Positions 1 through 5,763 of a DNA stretch of 5,763 nt are shown here, in pieces; within the stretch, counting starts at the first letter, position 1; every line of letters begins with the position of its first letter. The notes under the pieces are model-generated. The model searched no databases and had not been told where the DNA came from. It saw only the letters and a program-made list of their open reading frames with translations. The stretch comes from Methylorubrum extorquens (GTDB lineage: Bacteria; Pseudomonadota; Alphaproteobacteria; Rhizobiales; Beijerinckiaceae). Position numbers and translations under genes: made by a program. The DNA lies in NCBI GenBank assembly GCA_019695455.1, contig JAEUAC010000074.1, positions 1 through 5,763 of the forward strand, in the 5' to 3' direction.

Positions 1-2057
<2,057 letters not shown>

Positions 2058-2073
2058 CGCCCCTCGCCCCGAC

Positions 2074-2103
2074 CGGGCGGGCGCATTCCGGTGCGCCCGT
2101 CCG
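2074..2103 (+). terminator. Strong hairpin after clpB (possible terminator, no T-tract)
   Basis: Bases 2074-2085 pair with 2092-2103 to form a 12-bp stem with one G-U wobble (2077/2100) and a six-base loop, TTCCGG. It begins 17 bases after the clpB stop. It is followed by a C-rich stretch rather than a run of T, so it is not a canonical intrinsic terminator. It could stabilise the 3' end of the clpB mRNA or act as a weak or factor-assisted terminator. Confidence 0.5.
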
Positions 2104-2107
2104 TCCC

Positions 2108-2130
2108 GGCACGGCCGCCGCGGCCGTGCC
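2108..2130 (+). repeat. Second perfect inverted repeat between clpB and the hydrolase gene
   Basis: GGCACGGCC at 2108-2116 is perfectly complementary to GGCCGTGCC at 2122-2130, leaving a five-base loop. It lies only four bases after the preceding hairpin and 24 bases before the hydrolase start codon. The downstream sequence CTCCCGTTCTCCT is pyrimidine-rich but contains no uninterrupted T run. Together the two stems fill most of the 97-bp gap. They may limit read-through from clpB or form part of the 5' leader of the next gene. Confidence 0.5.
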
Positions 2131-2154
2131 CTCCCGTTCTCCTGGGCCGGATCG

Positions 2155-2706
2155 ATGAAGACCTCGGACGCCGACATCCTGATCGTACCGGGCCTCACGG
2201 GCTCCGGTCCCGAGCATTGGCAGACCCGCTGGGAGCAGAAGCTCTCCACGGCCCGCCGCGTCGAGCAGGAGGATTGGGACAGCCCCGACCTCGCGACCTG
2301 GACGGGGCAGCTCGTCCGCGACGTGTCGGCCGCGACCCGCCCCGTGATCCTCGTCGCGCATAGCTGCGGGGTGCCGACGGTGGTGCACGCGGCGGCCCGT
2401 TTTCCGGACGGCCTCGTGCGCGGCGCCTATCTCGTCGGGCTTCCGGACGTCGAGCGGGAGGATCTCCCGGAGGCGATCCGACGCGCCTTCGCGCCGCTGC
2501 CGCGGGCGCCCCTGCCCTTCCCGTCGCTCCTCGTCGCGAGCCGCGACGATCCGTACTGCACCTACGAGCGGGCGGAGGACTTCTCCTACGCCTGGGGCGC
2601 GGCGCTCGTGGATGCCGGGATGTCGGGCCACCTCAACACCGCGTCCGGCCACGGTCCCTGGCCCGAGGGCCTCATGCGCTTCGCGGGCTTCCTCAGGCAG
2701 CTCTGA
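2155..2706 (+). CDS. RBBP9/YdeN-family alpha/beta hydrolase (serine hydrolase)
   Basis: This is a complete 183-aa cytosolic serine hydrolase of the RBBP9/YdeN (Ser_hydrolase) family; the natural substrate of most members is unknown. The N terminus, ILIVPGLTGSGPEHWQTRWE, is the family signature: a first beta strand, then the G-S-G-P-x-H-W-Q loop. The nucleophile elbow is AHSCG with Ser70, the acid is Asp132 in SRDDPY, and the histidine is most likely His159 in the conserved G-H-L-N segment, followed by SGHGPWPEG. The triad is therefore complete and the length is normal. The elbow has Cys71 where the family usually has Leu. The ATG at 2155 is chosen because the conserved strand begins about seven residues in; the Shine-Dalgarno is weak (GGCCGGA just upstream). 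No signal peptide is visible. It lies 97 bp after clpB on the same strand, so it may depend on read-through or on an unseen promoter. Its 3' end overlaps a convergent small ORF. Confidence 0.92.
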   Translation: MKTSDADILIVPGLTGSGPEHWQTRWEQKLSTARRVEQEDWDSPDLATWTGQLVRDVSAATRPVILVAHSCGVPTVVHAAARFPDGLVRGAYLVGLPDVEREDLPEAIRRAFAPLPRAPLPFPSLLVASRDDPYCTYERAEDFSYAWGAALVDAGMSGHLNTASGHGPWPEGLMRFAGFLRQL

Positions 2707-2884
2707 GCTCGCAGCCGCGCGGCGCATCCCTGACCACGGGAGCCGCGACGAGCGTCGCCTCGAGCTCGCGGATCTCGCGGTCCAGCTCGACGAGGCGCGC
2801 CGGGATGGTCTCGGGATCCAGCTGAACGATGCCCCGCAGGCTCGCCCGCATCCGCATCTTGAAGTCGAGTTCGTCCCGCAGCAT
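2693..2884 (-). CDS. Small hypothetical protein, 63 aa
   Basis: I do not recognise this protein. It is a short, charged, probably soluble polypeptide beginning MLRDELDFKMRMRASLRG. The middle part (about residues 27-46, with LVELDREIRELEATLV) has heptad-like hydrophobic spacing, compatible with one amphipathic or coiled-coil helix. No membrane segment, signal peptide or metal-ligand cluster is seen. Support for it being real: an ATG start, a good Shine-Dalgarno GGAGGG at 2894-2889 four bases before the start codon, and codons ending mainly in G or C, like the neighbours. Against: it is short, it overlaps the 3' end of the convergent hydrolase gene by 14 bp, and high GC creates many chance ORFs. 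It lies about 180 bp past the rpsD terminator, so it would need its own promoter, and I cannot point to a clear one. Confidence 0.55.
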   Translation of the reverse strand: MLRDELDFKMRMRASLRGIVQLDPETIPARLVELDREIRELEATLVAAPVVRDAPRGCELRAA

Positions 2885-2888
2885 CGCG

Positions 2889-2894
2889 CCCTCC
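2889..2894 (-). promoter_or_regulatory. Ribosome binding site of the 63-aa ORF
   Basis: The minus strand reads GGAGGG followed by CGCG and then the ATG at 2884-2882. This is close to the anti-16S consensus at a short but workable distance. It is the main non-composition argument that the small ORF is translated. Confidence 0.55.
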
Positions 2895-3060
2895 GTCCGG
2901 TCTGGATCGCCGAGGAAGATTGCCGCCGGGTTAGCGCCGCATCGGTGCCGCCGCGCACATGCCCGACGCGACGCCGATCCCGGCTGGGCGTGACTTCGCC
3001 GCCATACTCCCTTCCGCCGGGACCAGGCGACGGGGGGGCTGACCGCGCCGCGCGGGCCTG

Positions 3061-3093
3061 AAACGCAGAAGGCCGCCCGGTGGGGCGGCCTTC
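3061..3093 (-). terminator. Rho-independent terminator of rpsD
   Basis: On the minus strand an 11-bp perfect stem (3093-3083 with 3078-3068) closes a four-base CACC loop and is followed by TGCGTTT (3067-3061). It lies 24 bases past the rpsD stop codon. The stem is symmetrical and has AA/TT ends, as expected for an intrinsic terminator, although the T-tract is short. It closes the murI-rpsD side of the window and separates it from the 63-aa ORF. Confidence 0.85.
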
Positions 3094-3116
3094 GTCGGGT
3101 GCGACGATCGGATCGA

Positions 3117-3734
3117 TCAGCGCGAGTAGAACTCGACCACGAGGTTCGGTTCCATCTGGACGGGGTACGGCACCTCGGTCAGGCCGGGGATGCGCGCGAA
3201 CCGGGCCACCATCTTCTGGTGATCGACGTCGATGTAGTCCGGCACGTCGCGCTCGGCGAGCTGGGAGGCCACGACCACGACCTCGAGCTGCTTGGAGGCG
3301 TCCTTCACCTCGATCACGTCGCCGACCTTCACGAGGTAGGACGGGATGTTCACCCGGCGGCCGTTCACCTTGACGTGCCCGTGGTTGACGAACTGGCGGG
3401 CCGCGAACGGCGTGGCCACGAACTTCGACCGGTACACGACGGCGTCGAGGCGACGCTCGAGCAGGCCGATCAGGTTCTCGCCCGAATCGCCCTTCATGCG
3501 GATCGCCTCGAAGTAGTACCGGCGGAACTGCTTCTCGGTGATGTTCGCGTAGTAGCCCTTCAGCTTCTGCTTGGCGCGCAGCTGCGTGCCGAAGTCGGAC
3601 ATCTTGCCCTTGCGGCGCTGTCCGTGCTGGCCGGGGCCGTATTCGCGGCGATTGACGGGGCTCTTCTGGCGGCCCCAGATGTTCTGGCCCATGCGGCGGT
3701 CGAGCTTGTGCTTCGCCGTGACTCTCTTCGACAT
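3117..3734 (-). CDS. rpsD: 30S ribosomal protein S4
   Basis: S4 is a primary 16S rRNA-binding protein that nucleates assembly of the 30S body and helps shape the mRNA entry tunnel. The 205-aa product carries the S4 hallmarks: a basic N terminus with NIWGRQKSPVNRREYGPGQHG (about residues 18-38), RRKGKMSDFGTQLRAKQKLKGYY (40-62), and a C-terminal S4 RNA-binding fold at about 95-157 (LLERRLDAVVYR, then ARQFVNHGHVKVNGRRVNIPSY). It ends in VVEFYSR, as many bacterial S4 proteins do. It has no cysteine, so it is the zinc-free form. The ATG at 3734-3732 is supported by AGAGGA (3746-3741) six bases upstream and by the normal length. It stands apart from the alpha-operon genes that accompany it in E. 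coli. It has its own promoter-like sequence and leader upstream and an intrinsic terminator downstream. Confidence 0.99.
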   Translation of the reverse strand: MSKRVTAKHKLDRRMGQNIWGRQKSPVNRREYGPGQHGQRRKGKMSDFGTQLRAKQKLKGYYANITEKQFRRYYFEAIRMKGDSGENLIGLLERRLDAVVYRSKFVATPFAARQFVNHGHVKVNGRRVNIPSYLVKVGDVIEVKDASKQLEVVVVASQLAERDVPDYIDVDHQKMVARFARIPGLTEVPYPVQMEPNLVVEFYSR

Positions 3735-3740
3735 CGCGTG

Positions 3741-3746
3741 TCCTCT
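3741..3746 (-). promoter_or_regulatory. Ribosome binding site of rpsD
   Basis: The minus strand shows AGAGGA, six bases (CACGCG) before the ATG. This site falls inside one arm of an inverted repeat (ACAGAG at 3748-3743 can pair with CTCTGT at 3798-3793), so it might be masked in one mRNA fold. Confidence 0.8.
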
Positions 3747-3798
3747 GTTCGCAGAATGCGAGGAACGCGCCCTCCTCTTCCCTCGCGGGACGACAGAG
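3743..3798 (-). promoter_or_regulatory. Nested inverted repeats in rpsD leader (possible S4-responsive element)
   Basis: Reading the minus strand, CTCTGT (3798-3793) can pair with ACAGAG (3748-3743), which contains most of the Shine-Dalgarno. Nested inside, GCGAGG plus AA (3786-3778, one bulged G) can pair with TTCCTCGC (3765-3758), leaving a 12-base loop containing GAGGAGG and GCGCG. Loop bases CGCG (3769-3766) are also complementary to the CGCG just before the ATG (3738-3735), so a pseudoknot is conceivable. A competing five-bp hairpin (TCGCA at 3761-3757, TGCGA at 3753-3749) would exclude the inner stem. S4 is known to repress its own synthesis through leader RNA in E. coli and Bacillus; extending that to this leader is inference. 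Confidence 0.35.
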
Positions 3799-3820
3799 CC
3801 GGCCGGGCCGGATCGCGGGT

Positions 3821-3856
3821 GCGCAAAACAACACGCGCGACCGAGAGGCCGCGCGC
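3821..3856 (-). terminator. Hairpin with T-rich tail between murI and rpsD (terminator or attenuator)
   Basis: On the minus strand, 3856-3847 pairs with 3842-3833 in a 10-bp stem with two G-U wobbles and a TCTC loop. It is immediately followed by GTTGTTTTG (3832-3824), the most T-rich run in this part of the window. It begins 45 bases after the murI stop and would terminate murI transcripts. The predicted rpsD promoter lies just upstream, so the same hairpin would sit at the very 5' end of the rpsD mRNA. There it could protect the end or act as an attenuator. Confidence 0.55.
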
Positions 3857-3864
3857 TGGCCGTC

Positions 3865-3894
3865 TCTCTAGCGGCGACGGGGCCGGAAAGTCAA
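3865..3894 (-). promoter_or_regulatory. Putative sigma-70-type promoter of rpsD
   Basis: The minus strand has TTGACT at 3894-3889, which matches the -35 consensus at five of six positions. Eighteen bases later comes TAGAGA (3870-3865), or with 17-bp spacing CTAGAG, a poor -10 match. Strong -35 with relaxed -10 elements are common in alphaproteobacteria. The -35 starts six bases past the murI stop codon. Transcription would start near 3857-3860 and leave a leader of about 125 nt before the rpsD ATG. Confidence 0.5.
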
Positions 3895-3900
3895 CGCGTT

Positions 3901-4767
3901 TCAGTCCCGCGAAAACGGGACCGGCAGGACGACGGCGTGCGGCAGGCCGCGGGCCGCGAGGGCGGCCCGGAGCGCGGGCCCGAGGCCCGTGCCGCCCGTG
4001 AACACCGCCAGGCGGTCGCCGTCGGACGCCCGCGTCGCCGGTCCGGCCAGCTCGGCGGCGCGCCGCGCGATGGCGGGCGCGGGGTCGATCCAGGCGACGG
4101 GCCAGGGCGCGAGGCCTTCCATGCGGGCGCGCAGCAGGGGGTAATGCGTGCAGGCGAGGACGACCACGTCCGTCCTGGCGCCGTCCCGGTCGACGAAGCA
4201 GGGCGCGATGGCGGCCGAGAGCGCCTCGTCCGGGACGGGCAGGCCGGCGAGCTCGGCCTCCGCATACCCGGCCAGCACGCGCGAGCCGACGAGATCCACG
4301 CGGCAATCCCCGGCATAGGCCTCAATCAGGCCGCGCGTGTAGTCGCGCTCCACCGTGCCGGGCGTCGCGAGCACCGTGAAGCGCCGCGTGCGGGAGGCGG
4401 AGGCGGCCGGCTTGATGGCCGGCACCGTGCCGACGAAGGGCAGGTCGAACCGGCGGCGCAGGTGCGGGAGGACCAGGGTCGCCATGGTGTTGCAGGCGAC
4501 GACGACCAGGTCCGGCCGATGCACGGCGAGAAGCCGCTCCGCCACCAGGAGGCACCGGGCGACCATCGCGTCGGGAGCGAGCGCGCCGTAGGGGAAGGCC
4601 GCGTCGTCGGCCGCGTAGACGATGTCCGCGTCCGGCCGCAGCCGCATCAGCTCGGCGAGCACCGTCAGGCCGCCGAGGCCCGAATCGAGCACGAGGATCC
4701 GGGGCGCGACGGCGGGCATGGGGCAGGGACGCGAAGCGGTTCCGGCGAGAAGGTCGGCGAGCATCAT
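3901..4767 (-). CDS. murI: Glutamate racemase
   Basis: MurI interconverts L- and D-glutamate without cofactor, supplying D-Glu for peptidoglycan; it is cytosolic. The 288-aa product has the family layout: LDSGLGGLTV at 27-36 (Asp28 and Ser29 in the active site), the substrate loop AFPYG at 57-61, VACNT at 90-94 with catalytic Cys92, ATPGTVERDY at 134-143, and LACTHYPLL at 204-212 with catalytic Cys206 and His208. Both catalytic cysteines are present. The start is uncertain: ATG codons lie at 4767 and 4764 (Met1, Met2) and at 4719 (Met17). Met17 would place DSG at residue 12, nearer to the usual spacing, but neither start has a convincing Shine-Dalgarno, so I keep the longest. It lies 95 bp downstream of the SMR gene on the same strand and 166 bp upstream of rpsD. 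A hairpin with T-rich tail after the stop is its likely terminator. Confidence 0.97.
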   Translation of the reverse strand: MMLADLLAGTASRPCPMPAVAPRILVLDSGLGGLTVLAELMRLRPDADIVYAADDAAFPYGALAPDAMVARCLLVAERLLAVHRPDLVVVACNTMATLVLPHLRRRFDLPFVGTVPAIKPAASASRTRRFTVLATPGTVERDYTRGLIEAYAGDCRVDLVGSRVLAGYAEAELAGLPVPDEALSAAIAPCFVDRDGARTDVVVLACTHYPLLRARMEGLAPWPVAWIDPAPAIARRAAELAGPATRASDGDRLAVFTGGTGLGPALRAALAARGLPHAVVLPVPFSRD

Positions 4768-4795
4768 GGCACGATCGGTCCGGCACGGCCCATCG

Positions 4796-4811
4796 GCGGG
4801 TCTGGACCCGC
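4796..4811 (-). repeat. Inverted repeat between SMR gene and murI
   Basis: GCGGGT (4796-4801) and ACCCGC (4806-4811) form a perfect six-bp stem with a four-base loop, in the 95-bp gap between the SMR stop and the murI start. No T-run follows on either strand, so a classical terminator is unlikely. It could be a weak terminator, an mRNA-processing hairpin or chance in GC-rich DNA. Confidence 0.35.
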
Positions 4812-4862
4812 AGACGGACGGATGCCGCAGATTAGACGCGTCCCGTTAACGGCCCGTACGCC

Positions 4863-5201
4863 TCAAGGGCGCGCGCCGCCCGAGAACACCTGCAGGACGA
4901 CGGCCCCGGCCGCGATCAGGCCGAGGCCGACGAGCGACGGCGCGTCGAGGCGCTGGCCATGGACCAGCCAGGCGACCAGCGTGACGAGCACGATGCCGAT
5001 CCCGGACCACAGGCCGTAGGCGATGCCGATCGGAACGGTGCGCAGCGCGAGCGACAGGCAGAAGAACGCGATCCCGTAGCCCGCGACCGCGAGGAGCGAC
5101 GGACCGATCCGCGTGAAGCCGTCGGCGCTCTTCAGGGCCGCCGTCGCGATCACCTCGGCGACGATGGCGACGCCGAGATACGCCGCCGCCCATCCCTGCA
5201 T
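4863..5201 (-). CDS. emrE: Small multidrug resistance (SMR) transporter, EmrE/Qac type
   Basis: This is a 112-aa inner-membrane proton antiporter subunit of the SMR family; such proteins work as dimers and export lipophilic or quaternary ammonium cations. It aligns almost end to end with EmrE: AIVAEVIATAALKSADGFTR at 12-31 corresponds to the EmrE helix-1 region with the essential proton-coupled glutamate (here Glu16, EmrE Glu14). Also present are Tyr62 and Trp65 in GIAYGLWSGIGIVLV (EmrE Tyr60 and Trp63) and GQRLD at 82-86. Four hydrophobic helices lie at roughly 4-23, 33-55, 57-80 and 87-107. WSGxGIV marks the Qac/EmrE branch rather than the guanidinium exporters (Gdx/SugE), though substrate cannot be read from sequence. 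The ATG at 5201-5199 is chosen for the match to the family start. It overlaps the stop of the upstream amine oxidase by one base (TGATG), and no good Shine-Dalgarno is seen, which favours translational coupling. Confidence 0.93.
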   Translation of the reverse strand: MQGWAAAYLGVAIVAEVIATAALKSADGFTRIGPSLLAVAGYGIAFFCLSLALRTVPIGIAYGLWSGIGIVLVTLVAWLVHGQRLDAPSLVGLGLIAAGAVVLQVFSGGARP

Positions 5202-5763
5202 CAGACCGGAAGGGAGCGGGCCGCCGCGTCGGCCGCCCGCTCTCCCTCGAGGAAGGCGCCGCCGGCCGTCATGGCGCCGCCCTCCGCGGCGCTGGCCTCG
5301 CCGGCCAGCCAGATCCGGCCGCCGATCGGGGTGCGCAAGGCGGCACGCGCCGCGAACCGGCCGGGCTTCGCCACGGAGTAGCTCCCGCGCGCATAGGGGT
5401 CGGTCCACCAATCGGCGAGCACGCCCCCGGTCACGGCCCGGCCGATCGTCGGCTCCGTGATGGCGGCGAGCCGCTCGATCGCGTGGTCGACGGCCGTCCG
5501 CTCGCCCGCCTGGCAGAGCGAGCGGGCGAAGTCGCCGCCGCAATAGGCGATGACGAGGTCGCGACCGAAGGGCCACACCTCGAAGCTGGTCGTCGCTGCG
5601 GCGCTCTCGAGGTCGATCGCGTCGGCCAACTGCGCCGCGTCGAACCGCGTGCGGTCGAGCTTCAGCGCGATCTTCGTGTAGGCGCCGGTGCCGATGCCGT
5701 CGATCGCGTCTCGCAGCGGGGCCGGCAGGCCCGGCTCGAACGCGATCCCGCCCGCCCCGAGCA
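5201..5763 (-). CDS. Flavin-containing amine oxidase (C-terminal part, cut by window edge)
   Basis: The frame is open from the right edge (first full codon at 5761) and ends with TGA at 5203-5201, giving 186 visible C-terminal residues. The protein belongs to the FAD-dependent amine oxidase family (MAO/polyamine oxidase-like), which oxidises amines to imines, producing hydrogen peroxide. Evidence: FEPGLPAPLRDAIDGIGTGAYTKIAL at the visible start, matching the substrate-domain segment typical of the family. The motif DWWTDPYARGSYS follows at visible residues 117-129. The C-terminal FAD-contacting block GRIWLAGEAS is at about 148-157, followed by GGAMTAGGAFLEGERAA. The N-terminal Rossmann GxGxxG lies outside the window, so substrate and any secretion signal cannot be judged. 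The TTG at 5629 is internal. The stop overlaps the SMR start, placing oxidase and efflux pump in one operon. Confidence 0.85.
   Translation of the reverse strand, partial: LGAGGIAFEPGLPAPLRDAIDGIGTGAYTKIALKLDRTRFDAAQLADAIDLESAAATTSFEVWPFGRDLVIAYCGGDFARSLCQAGERTAVDHAIERLAAITEPTIGRAVTGGVLADWWTDPYARGSYSVAKPGRFAARAALRTPIGGRIWLAGEASAAEGGAMTAGGAFLEGERAADAAARSLPV

Noticed and set aside
3032..3038. Run of seven G (possible phase-variable tract)
   Set aside because: It lies in a non-coding gap, not in a gene or between promoter elements that I can support, and is short for slipped-strand variation in a GC-rich genome.
2885..3067. Gap between the 63-aa ORF and the rpsD terminator, examined for a small RNA or gene
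   Set aside because: No convincing start/ribosome site, promoter pair or conserved-looking hairpin was seen other than the rpsD terminator at its right end.
3099..4001. 300-codon plus-strand frame opposite rpsD, rich in His/Asp/Val
   Set aside because: Its codons are the exact antisense of the well-supported rpsD frame; the unusual His/Asp/Val composition is the reflection of S4 codons, and it degenerates to Arg-rich sequence past the rpsD start.
4843..4852. Ten-base palindrome CCGTTAACGG downstream of the SMR gene
   Set aside because: Too short to call an operator; only one copy was noticed and no regulator gene is adjacent.
3571..5019. Long 482-codon open frame on the plus strand
   Set aside because: It lies antisense to rpsD, murI and the SMR gene, crosses their intergenic regions, and its translation is Arg/Gly/Ala-rich with no recognisable family.
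4863..5576. 237-codon frame suggesting a long N-terminal extension of the SMR protein
   Set aside because: The upstream 125 codons overlap the amine oxidase in another frame and are Arg-rich nonsense; the SMR family starts at the ATG at 5201, giving the normal 112 residues.

Overview
The window is a GC-rich (roughly 70%), gene-dense chromosomal segment. The GC- and C/G-ending codon bias, the 205-residue S4 protein without zinc-ligand cysteines and the murI-rpsD adjacency all fit an alphaproteobacterium. I would guess Hyphomicrobiales, perhaps Methylobacteriaceae, but the family-level guess is from memory of the sequences and not tested. Nothing looks horizontally acquired: there is no IS, integrase, tRNA, CRISPR array or base-composition break.

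Layout: bases 1-2057 (+) are the C-terminal three quarters of the ClpB disaggregase. A 97-bp gap with two strong tandem hairpins follows, then a complete 183-aa RBBP9/YdeN-type alpha/beta hydrolase (2155-2706, +). This converges with, and overlaps by 14 bp, a small 63-codon ORF on the minus strand (2693-2884). Bases 2885-3067 hold no gene I can support. From 3068 to the right edge everything is on the minus strand: the rpsD terminator, rpsD (ribosomal protein S4), its 166-bp leader and promoter region, murI (glutamate racemase), a four-helix small multidrug resistance (SMR) transporter, and the C-terminal part of a flavin amine oxidase running off the right edge.

Functional picture: the amine oxidase and SMR genes overlap by one base (TGATG), so they are very probably co-transcribed and translationally coupled. 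murI follows 95 bp downstream on the same strand. rpsD seems to have its own promoter, placed within a few bases of the murI stop. The genes are mostly housekeeping (protein disaggregation, ribosome assembly, cell-wall precursor supply) plus a probable amine-oxidation/efflux pair.

I do not see a new multi-gene system. The most interesting non-coding signal is the rpsD leader: a 5'-terminal hairpin followed by a T-rich run, then nested inverted repeats that could sequester the rpsD Shine-Dalgarno sequence. This would be compatible with S4 autoregulation, but it is inferred by eye from a GC-rich sequence.
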